Below are positions 48,510-60,719 of a DNA stretch of 64,000 bases, in pieces; within the stretch, counting starts at the first letter, position 1; each line of letters begins with the position of its first letter. This DNA comes from Antitrichia curtipendula (lineage: Eukaryota; Streptophyta; Bryopsida; Hypnales; Leucodontaceae): NCBI GenBank assembly GCA_951230915.1, contig OX579635.1:46252001-46316000 (forward strand), written 5' to 3'. The notes under the pieces were generated by a model, which saw nothing but the letters and a program-made list of their open reading frames with translations, did not search any database and was not told where the DNA came from. Both the position numbers and the translations under genes were made by a program.

Positions 48510-49650
48510 CACCTAAAATATGAGTGAACATAACATTTAAACATTGTTTACCAATGAGGTACAGGTCTCACTTTTGCATTCTTTGAAATGGGATCTCTAA
48601 GGTAGGGGGCTCAAAAGCGACCTTTTTAAGGGCTATTGGGACTTTTTGATGGGTTTCAAATGCCCTAACAAATTTTTCCTTATATTTCAATTGAAGAAAA
48701 ATTGATGCAGAAACTAACGCAAGTGGTTTCATATTTTTTGGAGCATTTATGAATTACTTATGAACTTTCAAAGAATTATGCCATAGGCATCTATTTCTAA
48801 TCCTAGGCCTTGCGAAACCCACACATGTGCAGTCTGGAAAAAAAATATGGCTTGACCAAAAACAAACACTACGGCATTCAAAAAGTAATACACGAGGTTC
48901 CTAAATGTGACCTTTATTAAACTTAAACAGACCCTATATTCTTTTAACATTTGTAAGAAGGCAATAAGGCAATCAATTATCATTTAGAAAAATTAAATGG
49001 ACACACCCTGGCTTTGAAAAAATGGACCCTCCTTGGCTCTCATTCCATCCATTGGTGAAGTATGAAGCAATATGGTACAAGTCTTAATTATACTCTCATA
49101 CTATTGGCATTCCATTTTGGAACCACTTACTGTCAAATTAAAAGCTCCCTACAAGGCTGTTTGAAGAAGAAGGTTGCTTTTTAAGCGACCTACCTTATAG
49201 AGAACAAAATTATCTTATATGGTTCTTCAACCAACTTTAATTTTTGAATTAAACAATAAGTTCCTCCTTACCTAAATATCAACACCTAAAATGTGAGCAT
49301 CAATGGTGAAAGAGCGTAATTTTTTTTATCAACAAGGCAAGGGTTCCTTTTGCATTCTTGAAAAGGAAACCTCTAAGTGAACAAAGTGGTCTTATATGGC
49401 TCCTCAACCAGTCCTAATCTTTGAACTAATCATAAGCCCTTCCTTGCCTAAATATCAACACCTAAAATGTGAACATCGTGGCAAAGAAATGTAATTTTCT
49501 TTACTAATGAGGAAGGGGTCCCTTTTGCATTCTTGGAAAATTGAACAAAATTGTTTCATATATGATTTTTCAAACACCCCCAACCTTTGAATTAATTGAT
49601 AAGTCCCTATTAGGCATTAGGCAAAGCATAATATTTTCACAACATAGGGA
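48510..49650 (+). repeat. Tandem repeat of about 180 bp, interrupted by a MITE
   Basis: Units begin ATCAACACCTAAAATRTGA at about 48507, 49276 and 49456. Each carries TTTTGCATTCTT, an AACAAA...TCTTATATGG block and a TTTGAATTAAT block. The first unit is split by the element at 48598-49197. A related single unit lies at 40510-40730. Confidence 0.75.
48598..49197 (+). mobile_element. 600-bp MITE, AGGTAG termini, inside a tandem repeat
   Basis: The left end is TAAGGTAGGGGGCTCAAAAG and the right end AAGCGACCTACCTTA, an inverted pair. Comparison with uninterrupted neighbouring units shows that CTCTA...TAGTGAACAAA sequence is continuous there, so the insertion site can be read with a TA duplication. 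Related to 36079-36560 and, by its termini, to 40214-40489. Confidence 0.75.
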
Positions 49651-50780
49651 AGACCATTGCCTACCAGCTATACATTGTTATGAAGGTATAGCAAAATATC
49701 AAAAGTAGAAGTCACTGAATACGTGTCATTCTACAAATATACCATTTGATGTGCTCATTGTATCTACTCAACATGTAGTGCCTTTGATTTTTAGATCTCT
49801 ACTATCAATTGTTGATAATAATTTGACCCTTTATTGCCCAAGTATTAGAGTAGGAGGCCTCTAGTTTCTTGAATCTTTGTTTGAAATACTCTACTTGTAT
49901 ATGAAAATTTTAGTAATTAATCTATTGTACAAAAGTATACATATCATGGGGACACATATATTACAATTTTTTGGGTGCACATTAGACAAGGCATCTAAAT
50001 TAGATCATAATGTTTGGATGAAGCATTTTCAAATGTGAAGAACAAGATTATTTACAGTTCTTAGATTCAAGAAAGAAGAGGAATGAGTGAAAATTCTCAA
50101 AAGTGATTATGAACCGATTTATGTATATATGCACTAAAGAACTTAAAATTAAACGACATAATATACATGTATTTCATTGTTGTACGAAATTGTCAATAAT
50201 TTCTTTGAAGTCATGCTTGTTTAAAACATAAAGTGAATTGCAATAAATTATACAATGAAAAAACACTTACAAGTAGTTTGAAGTCAAGATAGGTATGAGA
50301 AAAAGAAGACATAGACATCTATAAGAACCTAGCGAATATATTTTTTGAAGAGGAAGAGCATTAAGCTTTGAAATCTCACATTATATTAAAAGTTGTATAG
50401 TTATAGACTTCTACAATGCACTTTTTTTTCCTTTGATAATCTTTTGTGAATAAACTGAATTACATATCTTGATCCCTTTATGTTCCCTATACTTCAAAAA
50501 ATGACTAGACCAATTTTTTTCTTATGACCACATTTCTTTTGGAGTATTGGTCAATTTCTTTCTGATGGTGGTGTATTTACATAAAGTAAGTGCCTACATA
50601 CAATTATGTATTTTGAAAGCGTAAATCCTATTGTAAATCTAGCTATGATTTAATTTTTGTATATTGTGTATACAAAGAATGTGTAAGTATATACTTCAAA
50701 ATCAAGAATCCAATTCCTATTGGATTTTATTCAAACTTGAATGAAAAGAATTGGGTTTGCTACAATGCCCCCTAGAACAT
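49651..50780. other. AT-rich intergenic DNA, no gene seen
   Basis: No coding frame, transposon terminus or RNA gene recognised. Confidence 0.45.
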
Positions 50781-50985
50781 AATTTATTCACTTTGAACGC
50801 AAATATCTTGTAATCTATATAGTCAAAGTTTCTAAAACTTCTTACACACTTTTTGATACTAGTCTATTGTAAGTTTATATGATTAAACATGAAAAATGAT
50901 TTTTTCAATTTTGCTCTTCGTGCTAAAAAATGGCAATTTTTAGTTGTTGTTTTTAATGTAAAGGCCTTGGGACTGTATGGATTAA
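50781..50985 (-). mobile_element. Truncated family 2 TTAA element, fragment J
   Basis: Only the right-hand 205 bp is present, from TTTGAACGCAAATATCTTG to CCTTGGGACTGTATGGATTAA. It matches the right end of copies D and G. Confidence 0.65.
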
Positions 50986-51709
50986 ATTAGTTCCAACCAT
51001 GCAAATTCAAACTATGAACAATCCACTTAAAACTCTCATGAATAACTGACAAAAGTCCTACCATCAATGGCTCAAATTTGGAAGGACTTGTCTAGATTGC
51101 TCAAAATCTGTTAGACTAAACAATAAATTGCTAAAACAACTTGTTGGTCATGAAGTGGAGGAGTCTCTCTAATCAAGAGGAAAATCTCTAAAACATACCA
51201 TAATACTCAATTGCTCAAAATATACCATAAAACTCAATATGGCTTCATCCAATTTAAGTATTGAAATCCCTTACCAAAGGTGAAAATATCCCAAACCATC
51301 AGTATATCTATTCTTGACAAGTAGAATGTGTCCTCAAAAGTGCAATTAAATCATTTCCATTCTAAACTACAATTGGTTAACTATTGGTTCTCTAAATTTT
51401 GGCATTAGAACCAAGCAATGTGACGGTTTTAGTAGCCAAGGAAGTTTACTTTGAAAATTCATAGCAATTACATGTCTTATCCAATTTTTTTAATTTTTTT
51501 TTTGAAAATTTATGATTTTCAATTGTAAAAACTATGAAAATGTTTTTATTTTATTTTATTTTTCTAAAAAAGGTGCCTCCAACTATGTTGAATTGTTTAT
51601 TTTTATGATTTTGGATGTTTTCACCTTACATCTCCAACAATGACAACGATAAAGAACTCTTTGCCACACTAAGAATTGCAAATAAGGTAACATATTTTAA
51701 AAGTGCTTA

Positions 51710-51811
51710 GGCTCTAAAATCTCCCACCTCCTCAAATGTAAGCTACTTGTACATGTTGCTTTTTTATTGTACCAACAATGTACATTTGAGGAGATGGATG
51801 ATTTTAGAGCC
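51710..51811 (+). ncRNA. Near-perfect 102-nt hairpin, microRNA-precursor-like
   Basis: The arm 51710-51740 (GGCTCTAAAATCTCCCACCT then CCTCAAATGTA) pairs with 51781-51811 at 28 of 31 positions, with three mismatches close together. A 40-nt terminal part can add a short CATGTTG/CAACAATG pairing. The dimensions and mismatch pattern suit a plant microRNA precursor on either strand, but a young fold-back MITE would look the same. No known microRNA sequence is recognised. Confidence 0.4.
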
Positions 51812-52218
51812 TTATACCATTTCAACTTCAAAAATTCATAACTAATTTCACAAAGCTCCAAAAAATACGAAACGACTTCGGTTAGATGCCAATTCCACTT
51901 TTCTTTCAAGGAAAATTTACTGAAAAATTCAAGAAGTTTCACCTCCCCAAATTCAGGTTTCAGCTCTTAGATGGTCGCTTCATGGACCTCTTACCTCAGC
52001 ATTACGGATGAAAGCCTAGAGATTGCTATTATTTCCTATTTGGACTTTCTGTTGTGCACCTATGTTGATCTTTTTTCAAGCAACCAATAGTTAGCCTTGC
52101 ACATTTCATGTCCTGTGAAAGGACCGACTGATGGTACCACAACCACAACAACCAATGCTGAAGTACGAGTAACCAACATACAACAATTTGGCTGTCCGAC
52201 AAACCTTGACCTTACTAA

Positions 52219-52510
52219 TAAAGTGGGCAACCCCGCAAATGTGCCACCGACCCAAAAAACCGCCATCACCACCCTGTGTACATCTCCGAAATCAATATGT
52301 ACCTACGTTGAAGAAAAGATTTTAGAACCTCGACCAAAAAAATATCTTTTATATCTTTTACGTACGGTATCCAAATGTCACGTTCTTGGTGCGTTGGAAC
52401 TTCCTTTTTCACTTGCCAACTAGAAAATATGTGAAAATTCGATCAGTCTAATAAGAGTAACTAGGCTCGGTAGCATCAAAATAGTGGCGGTTTTGGGGGG
52501 GTACCCACTG
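52219..52510 (+). mobile_element. Second copy of the short MITE seen at 40214
   Basis: About 292 bp. It shares TGTGTACATCTCC, TATCCAAATGTCACGTTCT and TAGTAACTAGGCT-like words with 40214-40489, in the same orientation. The termini have decayed to TAAAGTGGGCAACCCC and GGGGGGGTACCCACT. Confidence 0.65.
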
Positions 52511-53435
52511 TGCATGCTCACTTGAAATGTGCAACCGCGATTTTTATATCCCGACTGATTTTATGAAACAGAGCACACCGCCCAGACCGCCCGGATTGCC
52601 GCTTTATCGCTCCAACGCACTAGAATAATTTTTGCTCGTAGTTGGGGAATGGAATTGCTACACGCGCTTTTTTGTTCATACTAGTTGTACGGCAACGGTG
52701 GATGTTGTGGTACTTTCACATTGTTGTTTGTGTTGTGAATTCTTGCATGTTCATTGGTTAGGTTGCAGCTTGGCAAAAAAAACAATTGACGAAAACATGA
52801 AATCAATGAACTAGAGTGAAACATCTTTTTTCTCTAACTGGGAAAACAGCTGGCTACCAACGCTGCTGCAAATAATCTGAAAAAACGTCCGTTTCAGTTG
52901 AGAAGAAGCCAAATAGAGTAAAATAGAAATCAGAATGAAATAAGTACGTGACAAAAATTAAAGGAGAATTGGACCATGGGATCGCAGATATTGATTTGTA
53001 AAAAGATTAAAAGACCCTGCCATTTTCATCTTTGTCGAACACCTTTCTCTGTCTCTTTGCTCTTTGTAATTGAATCCTTGACTTCTTTTTATGAAGAATG
53101 CCAAAAAGTGAAAAAAAATGGCATCACTATGTACAAAAATGAGCATGGGGCAGAGGGGGGGGGGGCATTGGGGAAAAGGACCAAACTTTGTTGTTTTCTC
53201 TCACTTTTCTAAGAGGGCGTCTGAGATTGTTGAGTCAAGTATGATGACAGTTTTTCTTATATTGTATCTAGTGGTGAGGGTCAGCAATTTTTTTTTCTCT
53301 TCTAAAAACATGTATGAAAAAATGGGAATTGAAATATTTGTGAAAAAATAACTAAAAAAACAAATATGTATAATTCATGGCAAAAAAAAATCTTTCCATA
53401 TAAGGCATTTTCCAAATCACAAATTGCAGCTTTAA
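52511..53435. other. Intergenic DNA, no gene seen
   Basis: Mixed composition with a GC-richer patch near 52580-52620 and a run of eleven G at 53155-53165. Frames are short and unlike known proteins. Confidence 0.4.
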
Positions 53436-53848
53436 TTAACCCATTAAGGACTATGGTTGATTTGGGGGGTGGGCAATCCTTTGTATGGCCAATTGGGAGC
53501 AATTTTAAAACTTTTGAATGCAAGTGTCCATCGGAGATCTAACCATACGGATAGAAGTATTGCACATGATATAGGATTTAGCATTGAAATTTTTGGTGAA
53601 GGTGCGTTGTAAAGTAGGAATTTTTAGCAAATCTTGGTGTAATTTCAGCCCATGTTGTCTTGGTTTTTTCAACCCTCTGGCCACATGCCACCTCAGATTG
53701 GCCTAGTTATTGTCCTAAACTCTTCACTTCCCAATTCCCCAGACCCGTCCCCTTTGCCACGTCATCAAATTCATTGACATGCTCTCTCTACAAACCAAAA
53801 AGGACCCAAATCGACCACAGAATGGTCGACCGGTCCTTAATGGGTTAA
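53436..53848. mobile_element. 413-bp TTAA-flanked TIR element, family 4
   Basis: It starts TTAACCCATTAAGGAC and ends GTCCTTAATGGGTTAA, a perfect 16-bp inverted repeat. The interior is GC-richer, with no frame of note. The terminal plan (TTAA, CCC, then AAGGAC) is the same as in the larger families. Confidence 0.8.
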
Positions 53849-56800
53849 ATATTGAATAGGGAATGGCCAACCTTGATCACTATTGAAGGCTCTATAATTT
53901 TCAAGAAATTTATTGAGTTAGTCCAACATTCTAGAAATTATTTTAGCTCTTGAAAGTTTCACAAAGTCTTAAGAAATTCAGTAGTTAATAACAATTATTT
54001 CATTTCAAATAAATTGCATGCAAAAACGTTTCATCAAATGGCATAATTTTCATGCCCTCACAACAAAATTGAATTGACTATATCATCTTATCCTTGATTA
54101 AGTTTATACTACCATTAAAATAAAGTTGAGCTTTCAATTTTATAAAACGTGAAGCAAAGTTGAGTGAGTATTGTACTTGGAAGACAAGTTCAACATTCTT
54201 TGCCAAATATTTATTTAGTTTGCCAAAAAATATAAACATTCCACTATTATTTTGTCATATTTTTCTTTGTCCATCCTCCAAAATATATTTCATATAATTT
54301 TGGCATCCACTTGTAGAATTATTTTTTGTTGACCTTGATGTAGGAGAGTTTACTTTGACCAAAAAATTACAAACCATGAGAAATCTAATAAATGATACTT
54401 TAAATTTATGAAGCCTATGAGCTTAAAAAATATTAATTATAATGTAGGATATGGATAATGTGAAAAAACTAGTTATAAGTAAATTGAGTTATATTAAATA
54501 GGACTATTTATTTTTTAATGTAAAAAAGAATAAATAAAAAGAGTGTATAATTTTTTTTAAACAAAAAAAACTAGATTGACAATGCGGCTTTAGGTTGATT
54601 CCTCAATGATCTTTGAATTTCCATCTTGGATTCCTGCTTTCTTCAAGGTTTGCTAAAGTGCAAGTCCACACTTTCCCTCAGATTGTTGTTGTTGGATTCC
54701 AATTTTGTGTCATTTTGGAGTTAGTTTTGTAAATTGCAGTGGGTGATCTATGTATAGACTTTACATTTTGTTTGTAAATGTGAGTGTTGTGGAAGTATAA
54801 GTCTTTCTTATTTCATTTTTTACTTGGATTGGTTTCATTCTCTATACATTTATTGGAAGTTGGAATTAATATAGGATTGTCTATTTTTTTTCTTCTTAAG
54901 AATTAGTGAATGCATTTAGCGTAATGTTTGTTTTTGTTGGATTAGTGGGTTTGAATTTTAGAAGGGATTGAAGTCTATCATGTAATTGACCAAATTACTT
55001 AAAACTAGAGAAGTTTAAATTCATCCAAGAATTTTTTCTTAAAACACTAAAATATCCATTAGACACAAATGGATAGAAACACATACAATGAACACTCTAA
55101 GGCCTCAATAGCTAGATACAATAATAAAGTGCAAGAATGCTTGTGGAAGATTTTTTTAATGAAAGGCATGCTATAATTATCAAAGAAAATTGAAAATTGA
55201 ACAAAGCACATGAAGAAATATTAATGATAAATTTATTTTTTCTAAATAATTCTAAATATATAATTTTTGTGATCTATTGAAAACAATAAAGTGAAAAATA
55301 AATTAATATTGAAATGATAATATCTTAGGCAATAAAAATATGATATCTTATAGAATTTAATAATATTAATTACAAGTGTTAACTTTGAGCTATAATAACG
55401 AAAGTGTCTACTGGGGAGGAATACATATGTGAATGCATTTAGCGATGGACATCAAAGCACTTTTCAAATACAATATTCTTATAAATTTTCTATTATACCA
55501 TTCAAAAGACTTTTCATAATGTAGAATATAATTTGCATTTTATGCCATGCATAATTAAGATTATACATTCTTATGCAATTTCAATGAAGCACACTAAATT
55601 TTAATTTTAGAGTATTTTTGTTTTTTAAGAATATTTTAGACAAAATTCATTGGTATATGTGATTATTGATTGAAAACCATTGGTGATGAATTTTCAAGAG
55701 TCAATGCAAAAATATGAAAAAACATCTAGACGCAAATCTTTCCATTGTGATGTTGCTCCAAATAGAAATATTCTAACATCAAATTTTGGATACCATGTAA
55801 TTAGCCCAAATTATAAAAAGAACAAAAGATGGGAACATTCTATTTAAGACCATTTACAAGGGAAGCATTGTCTTGTTATAAATTAAGAATATGAAGTAGA
55901 CCATGGGCAAATTGGAACCAACAATATCCACTTTGAACCAACAACAGAAGCCTAAAGCATGAGTGATGATTTTGAAAGGTCTTCAAAAGTAATAAATTGT
56001 AAGTAGAACGTATAAGTCATCAAGAGTATATGAAAAAGAACATATAAGTGTATGACAAACTAACAATGATTGCTTTGCTTCCACTTTGGATGTTTATGTA
56101 CAATCTTGACCTATCAATCTATCAATGATAAAGTTCATTTAGTAATTAATCTAGGTAGAATCTACAAATGACAAATTATTTTGGTGGATACCAAAATAAA
56201 AATTGATCAAACAATAGAAAATCAACATTTCAAAAGAAAGTCTAGAAATAGATAATCTAATATTTCCTAGAGTATGATTGATATAATCTTCAAATAAGAT
56301 TGCTCATATGGATGAGTATAGATTGAGTTGGATAAACAAATATTTTTTCATCTATAATTTTCATGAATCATCCATGCTCATAGATGTAGTGACCATTGTT
56401 GTCTATGCTCCCCACACAAGGGCCACTAGTCACTTGCATAGGAACAATAATGTGAAGGGAAAAAAAATGACATAGGTGTAGGGGATTGAAGTGTAGTGGA
56501 AATGGGCAAAAGAAATCCTTCTCTTGCCTTTTCTCTCAATGATGATAGCATGTGAGCATAGAGATGTGAACCTCTGAGCCTTGAATCTACTTATAGGTAT
56601 GTATCTACAATCATTTGAAGGTATTTATAGCTTGGGTACTTGTAACATAGATACATATAACCATAGAAAATGTCTATAATATAGATTCCTAGGCTTATGG
56701 GCTCATAAAATTTATGATGCTCATATGGTAGCATTCCCCCTTTTCTTCTATATGAACCAAAGTTATTTTGGTTATTTTTCTTAATTTTATTATTAAAAGA

Positions 56801-57022
56801 TTTAGTGGCAAATTAAATTAGGCTACATAAGATTTTTTTCATTCAGAAGAAATTTTTAATAACTTTTTTTCATCCAATGTTACTTGTGTAAACTCCGGTT
56901 GTTGGTGTTTTGTTATAAATCCTTCAAGAAAATTTTTACCAATCTTTTCTTGCTACAAAACTCAAACACACTCAATATCATCAATGGTGTATAAAGTGAA
57001 CCTAAATGAAATAAGAACATTA
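53849..57022. other. AT-rich intergenic DNA, no gene seen
   Basis: No credible coding frame or RNA gene. The part around 56390-56770 has a more LTR-like composition, but I found no matching second LTR or primer site. Confidence 0.4.
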
Positions 57023-57590
57023 TAACCCTTGAAGGACAAGAGGTGATTTTAAAGAGAAATTGTCAAAAACTACCATTTTTTAGTGCATTGCTCAAAATTG
57101 AAGATCAAAATTATTTTTGAAAATTTCAACTATACCAAGTATATTAGACTAATATGAAATGTGTTGGAAATATTTTAACCCATTTGACTTTGTGGATTGA
57201 AAGATTATAATGTTTGATGTGAGACAAAACACCACTTTCATTCATAAGAAACAAGGTCATCAAACTTTGAGCCCCCTTGGACTCTTGAATATAATTTTTG
57301 CTCTTGATGAATTTGTGTCTCTCCACTATTGAGTTCTAAATCTTGTTAGATACGCTTTTGCAAAATTTTAGTATTGAATATGAAATCTAGCTTACTCTTC
57401 ATCACCTTGCAATGTAAAGAGGCTCAGTGAATTGCCAATACAATGGTTAGTTTTTGATGATTTCTTTTGCAATGAAAAAATTTATTATTTGAAATCCAAA
57501 CCACGAATGATTAGAGACAAACATTTAGAATATGTAGGAAAAATTCTAAGAATTTTGACTTCACAAATTGCAAGAAAATAAGGCTTGAAG

Positions 57591-58513
57591 TTACCCCCTA
57601 AAGGCCCGTTATCCCTTTGGGGACAAATTGGATTTTGGATAGGTAGCTACGGTCTCAATTTTTGTCATGATTTTTAGAAACATTTTTTGAAGATAGAAAA
57701 AATTAATTAGCTTCATGGAAATAATATATTTTTTCAATTCGGGCCATGAAACTAAAGTTATGCCCAGATAAATTGAAAACAACAAAGACCGAACAACAAA
57801 AAATTCAAAAATTTGAACTTAAACTTTTTTTCTATAAATTATATATATTTTTTTATATGAAAAGCTTTTATTCATTTCATTTGGATAAGTGATGTGAAAT
57901 TTATGGACAATCTTATTTTTTGGGCAATCTAAGCATCTTGCTAAAAAAATAACTTGTAGGATTCATTTTTGAATGATACTTTAATAATTAAAAAAAAAAA
58001 GGTTCTACATAGTTGAATTTGTTTGCTAAAACAATCTCACCATTGGGATTCGTGTGTTTTGATTCCATCTTAGAGATATTAATAATTTAGATTTTTCTTC
58101 TATCTTGTACCTACATCTTATAATAATTTTTTTTAAGAATGAAAACTAACCTTTTTTTTTTTTTTCACCTAGACCTTTGACTCAATTCCACACCATAAAG
58201 ATTAAAATTTCTAAACTCTTTAGTACAAAAGTTTTTAATTAAGAAAGTTAAAGGTTAAATAATATAGTACCACAATGTCAATTGCAATGTGCAAAAGAAC
58301 TTGTTATATTTACTTTAAACATAGATATCTTGTAATTTGTGTGGTCAAAATTCTTGGAATTTAGTCTACACATTTTTATATTAATTAGGTTTAAGATCTT
58401 ACAATTAGATGTGCAAAAAATAATTTTTTTTTAAGCTTTCTTATTCTTTGCAATAGAAATGGCAATTTTGAGTGCTTTTGGCCTCAAAAATGCCTTGGTC
58501 CCTTACGAATTAA
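57591..58513 (-). mobile_element. TTAA-type TIR element, family 2, copy I
   Basis: Left end GTTACCCCCTAAAGGCCCGT, right end CCTTGGTCCCTTACGAATTAA. The left subterminal palindrome TATCCCTTTGGGGACA is recognisable. Interior order matches copies D and G. Confidence 0.7.
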
Positions 58514-60482
58514 AAGTAATTATTTTTTCTTGAAATCACCTTGACATAGATAATAAAGTCTGACTCCTCTGAGAACGTGATTTCAGAACTAAATTTTGTT
58601 TTTATGGACAATTTTATGCCATATTTTATTAGTTATATTCATGCCAAATTTCAAAAGTTGATGAAGGTTTTAGCAAAAGATGCCCTAAAGATATTCAAAT
58701 TGCCCAAACCGTCCAAATATTTTTGGAAGCATAATCCAAGCATCAAATCAATTTTTTTTTAAATTCCCAAGAAAGAGGTGTATGTTCCCACCTTGTGTCA
58801 AAATTTTGAAAACATCCATTAGAAATTGACTTCGTATGACACTACTTGAGTTCTTAAGAGTCCTTTGAATATAATGTTTGGTCCTTAATTCCTCAAGGAA
58901 CAAGAAAATTTAACTTGTCCTCTTCAAATTTTCAATGGTAAATTTTGAATAGGGTGAAATAAATCTCAACATTTTGTAATCTAGGATCTCGTAGAGTAAC
59001 AAATTGATTTTTTTGTTGCATTTTCTAATTTTTTTAATTCATTGTGAGAAGTATTTGAAATTTTATTTTAAAAAATGTAGTCTAATAGAAAAAAAGCAAA
59101 CAAAATGTTTATCCAATGAAAGAAAAAGTAGAGATGGAAAATAAATCTTTTTTTAGACATTTATAATTTTTACTATGCACAAATAAATTGGATTTGGAGA
59201 TTTTTTTTTTCAAATTTTTTTTTGGAAATTTAAAAAAGACAAGGTCCAATGTGGTGTGATTACAAACACAAATTAATTAGAATGATTATAATTGTTTTGA
59301 AGGTGTTCCAAATAATATGCAAATAATATCAATTATTAAATTTTAAAAGTTGATGCATATATAATTTTTTTTTAATTTTGTATAATCCAATTTGGTTAGT
59401 ATTGGCTTTCTACTCCTTTTGTTTGAAAATATATACAACTTTGAGAGAGTTTTTTATTTCTCAAATTTTTAAATTAAATAATACTACATTTGCTTGATAT
59501 TTCATTATAGTTTTTTTTGGAGTTAAAATATCAGGTTTTGTCTTTTTAAATTTTTTGTGTCTCCAAGGTGCATTTGAATGTAAAATTTTAGGATGATGTA
59601 CTTGAATAAGTTAACTAAAAGATCATACGGTTATATTTGTTAGATAATAGATATAGATGAAGTTTTTAGGCTTGTTGTGAGGACAAGTACTTTGAAGCAG
59701 TTTTGGGGCTCAAAAACCAGAGTTACTTAAAAAGGATTGTGGTAAGAGAAAAAAGATTGAATTGATAGACTACATCCTAATTTCAACTTCTTCATTGTTT
59801 ATATTGAATGCAATGATATAAACATATGATTGTTTTGTAGATTTTTTATCAAATAGTTCTTGGAACATACCTGATTTTAATTTGTTCTACCCAAGATGTA
59901 TAGTATATACATGTAAATTTTTTTGAGTAAGCATTTGAGCACAATTTCTATCATTAACTTGTCTAAAATTTAGTTAAATCCTATTGGATATTATTAGCTT
60001 CAAGTATTATGTTCATCATCTTGAATACCAATATTAGGGTGGTTAGGAGTTACTTCCTAAGGGCTCCAAAGTCCATTTACTAGATGATGAACAAAATATT
60101 CTTGGATGATGTTTTGTCCAAATACCTTGTCATTCATTCAATACTTTCTCAAATCTCTTAACCCAATAATGGTTGAGTCCTTTATAGAATTTTTGCATAA
60201 TTTTGCTTATATTTGCATAAAATATATATTTTACCTCAATTTCATTATACTAAAAGTGTGGTTTTTAAAAATTCAAGCATTGGTTTGGATGAATGAGAAG
60301 TTTATGGTCTCTGGAACCTCTATGTTCATCATTTAGATTTTGAAAATTGGAGAGCAAAGGAATCAAAGATGACCTTTCTTTTTTGACCAATTTGATAAAA
60401 TTGAATGGAAATATTGTAATCCCACTAATTAAAGAACACTTTACACTTAGAGGCCAAGCCAATTTGTTGTATAAGAGGCCCA

Positions 60483-60575
60483 AAATCCTCACTTGTGATT
60501 AGATAGAAGGTTGAAATCCTCAATAGCGATTGGACAAAAAGTTGAAATCCTCATTTGTGATTGAACAAAAGGCTG
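60483..60575 (+). repeat. Tandem repeat, three units of 31 bp
   Basis: Units begin AAATCCTCA at 60483, 60514 and 60545. They end in variants of AACAAAAGGTTG, with a few substitutions between units. Confidence 0.85.
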
Positions 60576-60719
60576 AAATTGGTGCAATCAGCCTCAATGG
60601 GAATGGGAATGGCCCAATCTATAAGTGTAAAGCGTCCCTAACACCCAAGCAAATATGTGTGAAATTTCAAAAAGATTTCAAACCTTCAAGGGTTAAACAA
60701 CCACATAACTTAATAGTGG

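Larger units (their letters stand above)
57023..60696. mobile_element. Possible larger element with TAACCCTTGAAGG ends
   Basis: TAACCCTTGAAGGACAAG at 57023 and CCTTCAAGGGTTAA at 60683-60696 are inverted partners over 13 bp. If they belong together they bound a 3.7-kb unit with a family 2 copy nested inside (57591-58513). No transposase-like frame exists between them. The ends may instead be remnants of two separate elements. Confidence 0.25.

Noticed and set aside
36239..48983. Similar minus-strand translations at 36239-36484 and 48768-48983
   Set aside because: The likeness comes from the shared MITE sequence; frames are short and start inside non-coding repeats.
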